Source: an uncultured Acidimicrobiales bacterium (GTDB lineage: Bacteria > Actinomycetota > Acidimicrobiia > Acidimicrobiales > SZUA-35). Taken from it: a stretch of DNA of 59,189 nt. The notes below the pieces were generated by a model, which did no database searches, was not told where the DNA came from, and was given only the letters and a program-made list of their open reading frames with translations. Each line of letters begins with the position of its first letter. Position 1 is the first letter of the stretch. The position numbers and the translations under genes were made by a program. Location of the stretch: contig CALHCB010000006.1 in NCBI GenBank assembly GCA_937930695.1, forward strand, positions 1-59,189, in the 5' to 3' direction. Positions 52,470 to 59,189 of the stretch are shown here, in pieces.

Positions 52470-53548
52470 TCGTCATGCAGAACGCCGAGTTCATCAACCG
52501 AGGCGATCGAGGTCACGACCCGGCGACCCGTCGAACGACGAGCCACGTGCACCACAGCATCAATGGCTTGGAATATCTGATGGCGGATCGCGATCAGAGG
52601 AACGTCGATGCCGCCGAGAAGGGCGAGCATTTCCAATCGTCGAAGCCCAGCCTCTGGATCATTGGCGTGGCACGTCGCCATCGACCCTTCGTGACCGGTG
52701 TTCAGGGCCATCAAGAGATCCAAACTCTCTCCACCACGGACCTCTCCGACGACGAGTCGATCCGGCCTCATTCGCAATGCCGTCCTCACCAGGTCCCGCA
52801 TATCGACCGCGCCAACTCCTTCTGCATTGGCCCTGCGGGCTTCGAGCCGAACAACATGATCTCCTGGCAGTTGCAGCTCCGCGGTGTCCTCGATCACGAC
52901 AATTCGTTCGGCAGGAGGAATGACGCAACCCAACGCATTCAACAGGGTTGTCTTTCCTGATCCGGTTCCCCCGACGACGAGCACGGTCGATCGGGAACGG
53001 ACAAGATCGGCCAGCACCGAGGTGCACTCGCTCGGCCCGAAGGCGCTCATCAACACCGGCTCTGGGCGGAACCGACGAATTGTCAGGACCGGCCCGTGCA
53101 GAGCAACAGGTGCCACCACGACATTCACGCGACTGCCGTCCGGCAGGCGCGCATCGACAATCGGACTGGTTCGGTCGACGCGCAATCCGAGCGGGTCAAG
53201 CACTCTCTCCACGAGCACATCGATCTCTTGCCGTTCGAGCCGGATGTGTGTCGATTCGAGCTCGCCGCCCCGATCCACCCAGACCGATCCCGGCCCATTG
53301 ATCATGATCTCGGTCACGGCCGCATCGCTGAACAACTCAGCGATGCCCCCCAATCCCCGAGCTCGTTCGAGCGCCCGATCTACGGCATGGACGATCTCGG
53401 CCCCGCCCATCAATGGTTCGGTAGATCGAACCCGGTCGATGAGGTCGACCCTGGCAACATCCGGCTCCGCCGCGAGCCAGCCGATCAGCTGACTCGCGAG
53501 GCGGCCTCTCGTCTCGTCGAGCGCATCATCGCGGCCCGAACCGATCAC
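52454..53548 (-). CDS. cpaF: Tad pilus assembly ATPase CpaF/TadA
   Basis: Secretion ATPase of 364 residues that drives pilin assembly. The N-terminal domain (VTEIMINGPGSVWVDRGGEL) is followed by the motor: Walker A GGTGSGKTT with Lys199, the Asp box VVIEDTAELQLPG, Walker B RMRPDRLVVGEVRGGE and the His box TGHEGSMATCHAN. The GTG at 53548 overlaps the cpaE stop (GTGA), and earlier in-frame sequence is the shadow of cpaE. It powers TadB/TadC. It is a homologue of mycobacterial Rv3659c. Confidence 0.95.
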   Translation of the reverse strand: MIGSGRDDALDETRGRLASQLIGWLAAEPDVARVDLIDRVRSTEPLMGGAEIVHAVDRALERARGLGGIAELFSDAAVTEIMINGPGSVWVDRGGELESTHIRLERQEIDVLVERVLDPLGLRVDRTSPIVDARLPDGSRVNVVVAPVALHGPVLTIRRFRPEPVLMSAFGPSECTSVLADLVRSRSTVLVVGGTGSGKTTLLNALGCVIPPAERIVVIEDTAELQLPGDHVVRLEARRANAEGVGAVDMRDLVRTALRMRPDRLVVGEVRGGESLDLLMALNTGHEGSMATCHANDPEAGLRRLEMLALLGGIDVPLIAIRHQIFQAIDAVVHVARRSTGRRVVTSIASVDELGVLHDEWSQA

Positions 53549-54189
53549 AGGAGTGTCCGCAAACTCAGCAACGAACGGGGCATTCGAGCGGCCAGCAGCC
53601 CGGCATCGACGGATCGGGCGACCGCTGGATCCCAACGCAACTCTGTTGCAGCCTTCACACCACAGGCGGCCGCCACATCGGAGGCCCGCAGGGCCCTGCC
53701 AGGTTCTGAGATGATCACCACTTCGTCTGGCGGCACCAGCGCGTCAGCGGCCCGGAGCGCGAGGTAGCAGGCTCGTGTGACGAGGACCGTGTGGTGGGAT
53801 GCGCCGACAATTGCCGCAGCGGTCTGTCCTAGCGTCCCAACGTCAACCAACACCTGTCGTCCCTCCAGTCTCAGCAGGCGGGCAAGCAGTTCAAGCCGTT
53901 CGGAATCCATCGCGGTCGGCTCACCACCCAAGGGCAGCAACGAAAGTCGATCGTGGACCGCAACCTCGAGCCGACTCAGCGAGTCGGGCAGTGCCGCGTC
54001 GGCACCGAACCAGTCAGCAAGTCCTGGCCCGTGGACCGTGAGTCCAAGAACTGATGCAAGATCGCCGTGGAGATCGACCAGCAACGTCGATTGCGTTCGG
54101 CTGGAGAGGCAAGCCGTCGCAGCAGCAACGACTGAGCAGCCAACACCGCCTTTGGCGGCATAGAAGGAAAGCACCGGGGCCTCCGTCAT
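53545..54189 (-). CDS. Tad pilus protein CpaE/TadZ-like (Ssd-like), deviant P-loop
   Basis: A 214-residue MinD/ParA-fold protein. The P-loop reads KGGVGCS (residues 13-19): the signature Lys13 is kept but the phosphate-binding Lys is Cys18. Such non-canonical loops are seen in TadZ/CpaE proteins, which localise the pilus machine. No receiver domain precedes it. In mycobacteria the same position upstream of cpaF is held by Rv3660c (Ssd). It is the first gene of the tad operon here; no prepilin peptidase or secretin-like gene is in the window. Confidence 0.82.
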   Translation of the reverse strand: MTEAPVLSFYAAKGGVGCSVVAAATACLSSRTQSTLLVDLHGDLASVLGLTVHGPGLADWFGADAALPDSLSRLEVAVHDRLSLLPLGGEPTAMDSERLELLARLLRLEGRQVLVDVGTLGQTAAAIVGASHHTVLVTRACYLALRAADALVPPDEVVIISEPGRALRASDVAAACGVKAATELRWDPAVARSVDAGLLAARMPRSLLSLRTLL

Positions 54190-54291
54190 CGAGATGAGCT
54201 GGAGGGGGAAGAAACGAACCCGGGGAAGGTCAGCGTCAGGAGGACGCTGGCCTCAGACTAGAGCGACGTCGGTGAATTCCAACGACTGGCG

Positions 54292-55686
54292 TCAGCTCAT
54301 GAACCCAAGATCTCGGGTCACGAAGTTTGCGAGATCGGGGAAGGCGGCATCGAGCTGTGTCTCATCGAGCCCCATCCATCGAGCCAACGTTGCCCCGTAC
54401 TGACCGACTGAGGTGGTGGGAATGAGGCGACCGCCGAAGTCGCTCTCGTCCTCGGAAGCGTCGTCTGGATTGTTCGTCGTCGCCAGACTCGGGAACGTTC
54501 CATAGCGACCGGAGGACACCGCGCCGCCCCACACGAATGCGTGTCCTCCCCAGCCATGATCCGTCCCGTCACCGTTGCTCGTCAACGTGCGACCAAAGTC
54601 CGAGGTTGTGAAGGTGGTGACCGAATCGCTCACTCCCATTGCGTCGAGGCTTGCCTGGAAGGCAGCAATTCCTTCATCAAGTTCACGAAGAAGCACCGGG
54701 AAGCGTTCAGCCTGACCCCCATGAGTGTCCCACCCGCCCATACCAACGAAAAATACTTGGCGAGGCATGCCGAGCGCATCACGATTGGCGATCAACTGCG
54801 CCACAGTTCGAAGGCGTCCACCAAGGTCACCCGCGTTGACCGACTCCATCCCGACATCGGTCTCGTCGGTCACAGTCTGCAGCGCTTCGGTCGCGATGAT
54901 CGACGTTTGCACCGTCTCTGCCGCAGTCGCCGTGAATGGGTTTGGTGACGCTGCCGCCGAGGCCAGACCCGAGCGCATCGCTTGCTCGAGTCCCTCGAAG
55001 GAAGGAATCCAGGCGCGGCGAGTGCTGTCATACCCCAGAAGTCGCTCAATGCCGACCGTCGCAGAAAGCCTCGAGTACCCGACGTCAACCGAGGAAAGCC
55101 ACGGTACCGATCCGCTGATCGAGAAGGCTGAAGGCAGATCGGCGCCGCGGCCAATCGCGCTCGCGATCGCTCCACCCCAACCTGCGTTGCTGGCCACAAT
55201 CGGTTGAGCCGTTTGCCAGAGCTTCTGTTGCGCGTTGTGGGCGTAGAGCAACTGAGGCAGTGACGCCCGATCGGCGAGATCTGATCGGGTCGTCGGTCGA
55301 TTCAACGGCCCCACATTGCTGACCACGGCGAGCCTGTCAGATTCTGCGATCGAAGCCAGTGCTGCGAGACCTGGATGCAGCCCGAACGCACCGTCGTGCA
55401 CCCCGAGAAGCGAAGAAGCGGGGACCGCGAAACTTCCTCGAGTCGCGCTGTAGGTGGCGTGAGACTGACCGGCTTCAGCGTGGTCCCGAGGTACGTACAT
55501 GTTGGCCGAATCGGCACCGCCATAGAGGAAGATGCATACCAAACTCTTGGCCTCATCTGCTTGTGCAGAGGCGGCGTTGTGGTTGCTTCGGGAACCAACG
55601 CTCAGCGGAACCGTACTGAGCGAGATCCCTACTCCGGCGGCGCCGAGACCCTTGAGAACGGTTCGGCGAGAAGCATCACTTCTCAT
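54292..55686 (-). CDS. DUF1501 protein, Tat-exported
   Basis: A 464-residue secreted protein. The Tat signal is SRRTVLKGLGAAG (Arg7/Arg8) with a hydrophobic stretch to about residue 40. The body matches DUF1501, a sulfatase/alkaline-phosphatase-like fold: SLVCIFLYGGADSANMYVP, GGWDTHGGQ, TTFTTSDFGRT, DHGWGGHAFVWG. The function is unknown in the family; it is nearly always encoded beside DUF1800. It overlaps the DUF1800 stop by 4 bases, so export and function are probably joint. About 100 bases separate it from the tad operon downstream. Confidence 0.92.
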   Translation of the reverse strand: MRSDASRRTVLKGLGAAGVGISLSTVPLSVGSRSNHNAASAQADEAKSLVCIFLYGGADSANMYVPRDHAEAGQSHATYSATRGSFAVPASSLLGVHDGAFGLHPGLAALASIAESDRLAVVSNVGPLNRPTTRSDLADRASLPQLLYAHNAQQKLWQTAQPIVASNAGWGGAIASAIGRGADLPSAFSISGSVPWLSSVDVGYSRLSATVGIERLLGYDSTRRAWIPSFEGLEQAMRSGLASAAASPNPFTATAAETVQTSIIATEALQTVTDETDVGMESVNAGDLGGRLRTVAQLIANRDALGMPRQVFFVGMGGWDTHGGQAERFPVLLRELDEGIAAFQASLDAMGVSDSVTTFTTSDFGRTLTSNGDGTDHGWGGHAFVWGGAVSSGRYGTFPSLATTNNPDDASEDESDFGGRLIPTTSVGQYGATLARWMGLDETQLDAAFPDLANFVTRDLGFMS

Positions 55687-57473
55687 GACTGCACCATGTG
55701 GAACGGTGACCCGACGATGGCGTAGATGGCGTCGAGTGTCCTGGCCATCAAACCCTCGGAGTCCGACGGATGGTGCAAGAGATGAGTGATCAACTCGTCT
55801 GCTGCGTCGGTGGGGAATCTCCCTGCCAACAACAGCTCGTTGAGATGTTCGACGAGCACGGCAGGATCCCCCGCCATCGCCAGCTCATCATTGATCTGGA
55901 TTCGGGTGATGTTCGGTCGGTCCTCGGTGAAGTTGTGATGGTTGTACACCTGTTCGAACAAGGTGTTGTTGGTCGATGCCACGTTGATCTCCGAGAGGAT
56001 CGACAACTCCGGTGCAACGAGATCGCTCCCGGGTGCGAGCGGATTGTCCGGCAAGTAGAAGTTGAAGACCGACTCCGATCGCATCACCGCCTGGCCGAAG
56101 ACCTGCTCGAGTTGGTCAACGGGGCGCGAATACGGTCGGTAGCCGTTGGTGGCCTCTGGTCCCGGCTGGGCGTCAAGGGCACGCCACAATTGCGTCAAAC
56201 GGAGCGAAGGTTCGGTGAACTTGCCGAACCGCTGTGGCAGGTCGATGTGTCCAACACGTGCCTCGGCGTCGAGGAGAATCGCCTTGGTGACGGCTTCGAG
56301 ATTGCCTCTGGTTCCCTGTCCATCGTCGTTGAACGTCGCTGCCACTCGGCCGACATATTCCGGCGTCGGGTTGCTCGTGACCAGTCGCTGGATCAGTCCT
56401 CGAGCGATGAAGGGGCCGACGTTTGGGTGATGAAAAATGTTGTCCAAGGCCGCGGACATGTCGGCCGTCGTGCTCGCGTTGACCGTTGTCTGGACGCCAT
56501 CGAGCAGCGTCTTCGACGATGGCTCGTGATACTCCTCCCACGGAGTCATCGGCACTCGTTTGTCATAGGGCGTCATGTCTGTCGACACCCATCGATCGGC
56601 ATCACCGAAATTCCATCCGGTCCAAACTTTGGCAAACTCCTCAACTGTGCGCTGGTCATAGGCAGGGACGGGCATGCCGTCATCCAGCACGACTCGACCG
56701 TCCGGAGTCAGCTCGTGCAAACCGACGGTGAACAGCTGCATCAGTTCTCGTGCGAAGTTTTCATCCGGACGAATGTTGCGGGTGGGATCAGACCGCTCGT
56801 TTCTGACCATGCTCAGGTAGACACCCATCACCGGGTGGATGGTGACCTGCTCAAGAAGCGTGCGGAAATTGCCGGTCGATCCGACGGCCAACATGTCATA
56901 GAAGTTGCACATCGAGAACTGGGCGTTGGACAAGGTGTAGTCCCGGTCCGACACCACGAAGATCTGGCTCCAGGCGAATGCCAATCTCTGACGAAGCTGG
57001 TCCTCGCCTTCCATGGCGTTGGTCCACCAGATGTAGTGCCGGGTCGTGCTGAGACTGCCGTTGCCGTCTTCCACCACGAATGGTTCGGTCAGCGACGGCT
57101 CGAGCGCCAGCTGCCCATCGATCCAGGCCTCGTACGTGGGGGCCTCCAGCAGCGCAGAGATCGTTGCCTTCGATGCTCCGAACGACGTCTGATTGAGAAA
57201 CCGGACGCAGTCCGTCCGAGAGGATGGACCGCGCGGGCCCACAACCGCAATCGCTGGAGCGCTCTCGACTGATCCATCAGACGTCCGACTTTCCGCAGCT
57301 CCATCAACCGCGCCGGTCGTCGAGTCAGCCAAGGCGATCGGACTCGTTGCGTCACGGCACCCCGTGAGCGCACCGCCGGAAGCTGCCACGGCAAAGAGCG
57401 ATCGGCGGGAACGGATAGGGCGAGGCTGGTCGGCTTCGGTGGCGGTGTTGATTCGCACATGAGTTACACGCAT
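55683..57473 (-). CDS. DUF1800 protein, Tat-type lipoprotein
   Basis: A 596-residue exported protein. The N-terminus combines a twin-arginine motif (SRRSLF, Arg23/24) with a lipobox (LTGC, Cys39), so it is probably a Tat-dependent lipoprotein. DUF1800 features are RFLNQTSFGAS, the FVVSDRDY helix region, NFARELMQLFTVGLHELTPDG and the C-terminal SVFNFYLPDNP. The family is mostly helical and of unknown function. The ATG at 57473 fits the signal peptide; upstream sequence is not signal-like. It is the first gene of a two-gene operon with DUF1501. Confidence 0.92.
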   Translation of the reverse strand: MRVTHVRINTATEADQPRPIRSRRSLFAVAASGGALTGCRDATSPIALADSTTGAVDGAAESRTSDGSVESAPAIAVVGPRGPSSRTDCVRFLNQTSFGASKATISALLEAPTYEAWIDGQLALEPSLTEPFVVEDGNGSLSTTRHYIWWTNAMEGEDQLRQRLAFAWSQIFVVSDRDYTLSNAQFSMCNFYDMLAVGSTGNFRTLLEQVTIHPVMGVYLSMVRNERSDPTRNIRPDENFARELMQLFTVGLHELTPDGRVVLDDGMPVPAYDQRTVEEFAKVWTGWNFGDADRWVSTDMTPYDKRVPMTPWEEYHEPSSKTLLDGVQTTVNASTTADMSAALDNIFHHPNVGPFIARGLIQRLVTSNPTPEYVGRVAATFNDDGQGTRGNLEAVTKAILLDAEARVGHIDLPQRFGKFTEPSLRLTQLWRALDAQPGPEATNGYRPYSRPVDQLEQVFGQAVMRSESVFNFYLPDNPLAPGSDLVAPELSILSEINVASTNNTLFEQVYNHHNFTEDRPNITRIQINDELAMAGDPAVLVEHLNELLLAGRFPTDAADELITHLLHHPSDSEGLMARTLDAIYAIVGSPFHMVQS

Positions 57474-57577
57474 CACTCGCCTGCCCGGGGGGACAACGAC
57501 GAAATAGACCGCAGCGTGCAATCGAACCAAGATGGCGAACGCTGCACCCGACTCCAGCCGCAGCCAGGGAGATCTCG

Positions 57578-58405
57578 ATGTATGACGTTGCAGGAAAGAC
57601 CGCCGTTGTCACTGGTGCGGCCAACGGCATTGGACTCGGCATGTGCCGATCGTTTGCCGAAGCTGGCATGAACGTCGTGATGGCCGACATCGAACAGGCT
57701 CGGCTCGACACAGCAGTAGCCGAACTCGTCGGCAAGGGGCACCAGGCAATTGGCGTGGTGACCGATGTGTCCGAGGAGTCCCAGATTCAGCGCCTGGCCG
57801 ATGCCGCGCTCGACTCCTATGGCGGGGTCCATGTGGTGTCGAACAACGCCGGGATCGGCATCGGCGGTGAGGTCGACGAGATGTCGCTCGACGACTGGAA
57901 GTGGACAATGGATGTCGATCTTTGGAGCGTGATCTACGGCGTTCGAACGTTCCTCCCGATTCTGAAACAACAAGGCGAGGGACACATCACGGCGACCTCA
58001 TCGATGGCCGGGCTGCTCAGTGGCCCAGTGCTCGGCGCCTATCACGTTGCCAAACACGGAGTCGTCGCACTCATGGACACCGTTCGAATCGAGTTGGCGA
58101 TTGCCAAGTCAGACGTCAGGGCCAGCGTGCTCTGCCCGGGTCCCATCGACACCGACATCACCAAGAGCGAACGCAACCGTCCGACGAGCCTGACCGAACA
58201 CGAAACAAGCGATCTAGAAGAGCGGTTCTGGACGAACCTCTCGAACTCACTGGCTGCGGGCATGGACCCCGACGACGTCGGCCATCTGGTGCTCGACGCT
58301 GTCATGAACGAACGCTTCTGGATCCTGACCCACCCCAAAGAGTTCATTCCGTTGATCGAGCGTCGGCTCGACCACATCAAAGCGGATCACGCTCACCGCT
58401 CGTGA
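57578..58405 (+). CDS. SDR-family NAD(P)-dependent oxidoreductase
   Basis: A 275-residue classical short-chain dehydrogenase. The cofactor loop TGAANGIG is at 12-19, with NNAG near residue 90 and the catalytic Ser-Tyr-Lys in TSSMAG and YHVAK (Tyr155, Lys159). Asp37 after the second strand (MADIEQ) suggests a preference for NAD(H). The C-terminal region (WILTHPKEF) occurs in actinobacterial SDRs of unknown substrate. GGGAG lies about 8 bases before the ATG. It is divergent from DUF1800 and convergent with the GNAT gene. Confidence 0.9.
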   Translation: MYDVAGKTAVVTGAANGIGLGMCRSFAEAGMNVVMADIEQARLDTAVAELVGKGHQAIGVVTDVSEESQIQRLADAALDSYGGVHVVSNNAGIGIGGEVDEMSLDDWKWTMDVDLWSVIYGVRTFLPILKQQGEGHITATSSMAGLLSGPVLGAYHVAKHGVVALMDTVRIELAIAKSDVRASVLCPGPIDTDITKSERNRPTSLTEHETSDLEERFWTNLSNSLAAGMDPDDVGHLVLDAVMNERFWILTHPKEFIPLIERRLDHIKADHAHRS

Positions 58406-58432
58406 CCGGACCGAACTCAGCTCCCGCGATGC

Positions 58433-58948
58433 TCAATCGACTTCGTTGAACGGTGCTGCGTATCGAAAGAGCCCAGTCATCGTCTCGTTCCAGCCGCTGA
58501 GGGGCAGCGCCTGGAAATACACGCCCCACGCCGGGTCCGGCGGCTCAATTCCAAGCTCGCTCGACGCAACGAAACCGAACCGGCAGTAGTAGTCGGGCGA
58601 TCCGAGCAAGGCGATCAGGGGATGTCCCAGCGCATCCGCAGCACCGATCATGGCGTGCATCATTGCGGAACCGATTCCGTCTCGCTGCAGCTCAGGGACG
58701 ACGGCAATCGGTCCCAGACCAACACACTCGACCTCATCGACGTAGCCCCGTGTGCACACGTTGTGTCCGACGAGTGTGTCGGCGGCCGCCGCGACCAACG
58801 ACAGTTCAGGAATCCATCCGTCACAGGCGCGGAGCCCGTCAAGCAGCCGGGCTTCCACTGGTTCCCCGTTTCCTTGGTCGAATGCTGCGGACTGAATCGA
58901 CCGAACCCTCTCCATGTCTTCAGCGCGTTCACGTCTCACGATCACCAT
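58433..58948 (-). CDS. GNAT-family N-acetyltransferase, YhbS-like
   Basis: A 171-residue acetyltransferase. The acetyl-CoA motif A is in LGPIAVVPELQRDGIGSAMMHAMI, followed by the YhbS-type GSPDYYCRFGFVASSELGI segment. The ATG at 58948 gives the family N-terminus (IVRRERAEDMERVRSIQ); longer in-frame sequence upstream is not conserved. The substrate is unknown. It is divergent from the selenocysteine tRNA gene. Confidence 0.88.
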   Translation of the reverse strand: MVIVRRERAEDMERVRSIQSAAFDQGNGEPVEARLLDGLRACDGWIPELSLVAAAADTLVGHNVCTRGYVDEVECVGLGPIAVVPELQRDGIGSAMMHAMIGAADALGHPLIALLGSPDYYCRFGFVASSELGIEPPDPAWGVYFQALPLSGWNETMTGLFRYAAPFNEVD

Positions 58949-59076
58949 CGCGAACGACACTAGTGACCAGCCGACGTGTAGCGCTCTGACTTCGCAGCTG
59001 CGGGTCCTGCGTTGGTGGGATGACCAGGCTTGAGTCGAGGGATACCAGCGCCTACCCGCCGACTGCCCCCAACGGG

Positions 59077-59082
59077 TATCGT
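59077..59082 (+). promoter_or_regulatory. -10 box of selC
   Basis: TATCGT lies 7 bases before the first base of the tRNA, at the right distance for transcription to start at or just before the mature 5' end. Confidence 0.5.
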
Positions 59083-59089
59083 GATTGAC

Positions 59090-59185
59090 GGAGGTGTCCG
59101 AGTACCTGGTGGGCTCCCCCGCCTTCAAAGCGGGTGACAGGGGCGATCCCTCTGTGGCGGGTTCGATTCCCGTCCACCTCCGCCA
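59090..59185 (+). tRNA. selC: tRNA-Sec (anticodon TCA)
   Basis: A 96-base tRNA with encoded CCA. The anticodon stem CCCGC/GCGGG encloses the loop CTTCAAA, so the anticodon is TCA, reading UGA. The acceptor stem has 7 clear pairs (GGAGGTG with CACCTCC) and an unpaired G73 before CCA; the eighth pair expected in bacterial tRNA-Sec would be a T-C mismatch. The D-stem is long (GAGTAC with GGGCTC, one A-G mismatch). A long variable arm (ACAGGGG, then CCCTCTGT) is present, and the T-arm is GCGGGTTCGATTCCCGT. Length, long D-stem, long variable arm and TCA anticodon together identify selenocysteine tRNA. It ends 4 bases from the window edge; selA, selB or selD probably lie nearby outside. Confidence 0.95.
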
Positions 59186-59189
59186 AAAG

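Noticed and set aside
54231-54249. Hairpin CAGCGTC/GACGCTG between the DUF1501 gene and cpaE as a terminator
   Set aside because: Only 7 pairs with no T-run on the transcribed strand; too weak to call.
55770-57272. A 500-codon open frame on the plus strand opposite the DUF1800 gene
   Set aside because: It lies entirely antisense to a gene with strong family matches and a signal peptide, and its product has no recognisable domain. Long antisense frames are a by-product of high-GC codon use.
1-59189. Insertion sequences, prophage, integrases or attachment sites
   Set aside because: No transposase, integrase, phage structural gene or flanking direct repeat was recognised. The two tRNA genes have no adjacent integrase or duplicated 3' end in the window.
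1-59189. Selenoprotein genes with in-frame TGA
   Set aside because: Prompted by selC, I checked gene ends for homology continuing past a TGA. All recognised genes end at their family's normal length.

Overview
The window is high-GC DNA (about 60% by eye) from an actinobacterium. The best fit is a member of the class Acidimicrobiia, but this is inferred from gene content and not proven. Supporting signs are SigR/RsrA-type redox control, DisA, ClpC, a single-chain LysS, a Tad pilus locus with a DUF4244-type pilin, Tat-exported DUF1501/DUF1800 proteins, and several start codons only 6-8 bases after a TAnnnT box (leaderless transcripts). Much of the gene order (ispF, ispD, radA, disA, clpC, lysS, tilS with its DUF2342 neighbour, holB, topA, a DUF1998 helicase, the tad locus) also lies in one arc of the Mycobacterium tuberculosis chromosome, so the backbone looks ancestral. 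No stretch longer than about 260 bases lacks a gene.

Left part (1-23 kb). A coupled rlmB-ispF-ispD group comes first (rlmB cut by the window edge), then a Crp-type regulator, then a lipoprotein/HAD fusion with radA and disA. clpC and a polyprenyl diphosphate synthase are divergent. A NarL-type two-component pair follows, then a polytopic membrane protein and a degenerate FHA/FtsK-like protein. On the minus strand a housekeeping run holds a 42-residue membrane protein, a DUF2342 metallopeptidase, tilS, a pseudophosphatase, nadC and lysS. sigR with its zinc anti-sigma factor closes this part.

Middle part (23-41 kb). tRNA-Thr(CGU), an ACT-domain protein, an ArsR/SRPBCC pair and the replication genes topA-tmk-holB are followed by nhaA and, divergently, a thiolase. 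Next is a four-gene minus-strand operon of a thioesterase, an iron-sulfur (6-4)-type photolyase/cryptochrome, a photolyase-like protein with its domains in reversed order, and an RsbW-like ATPase. A MrfA-like repair helicase, a lipoprotein and two DJ-1/PfpI proteins follow.

Right part (41-59 kb). The most unusual locus is at 41.0-49.2 kb. A sugar-importer ABC ATPase is fused to GAF-like regions and a complete histidine kinase, overlaps an OmpR-type response regulator gene, and is followed by a XylF-like binding lipoprotein, a second closely related ATPase, a XylH-like permease and a calcium-binding FG-GAP lipoprotein. A 7-4-7 direct repeat in front of the binding-protein gene looks like a site for the regulator. 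My reading is a transporter whose ATPase also signals to DNA. Then come a proline-racemase-family enzyme, a tad pilus operon (cpaE, cpaF, tadB, tadC, flp, tadE), the DUF1501/DUF1800 pair, an SDR, a GNAT acetyltransferase and, at the extreme right edge, a tRNA for selenocysteine (selC). The selC gene predicts that the host makes selenoproteins.
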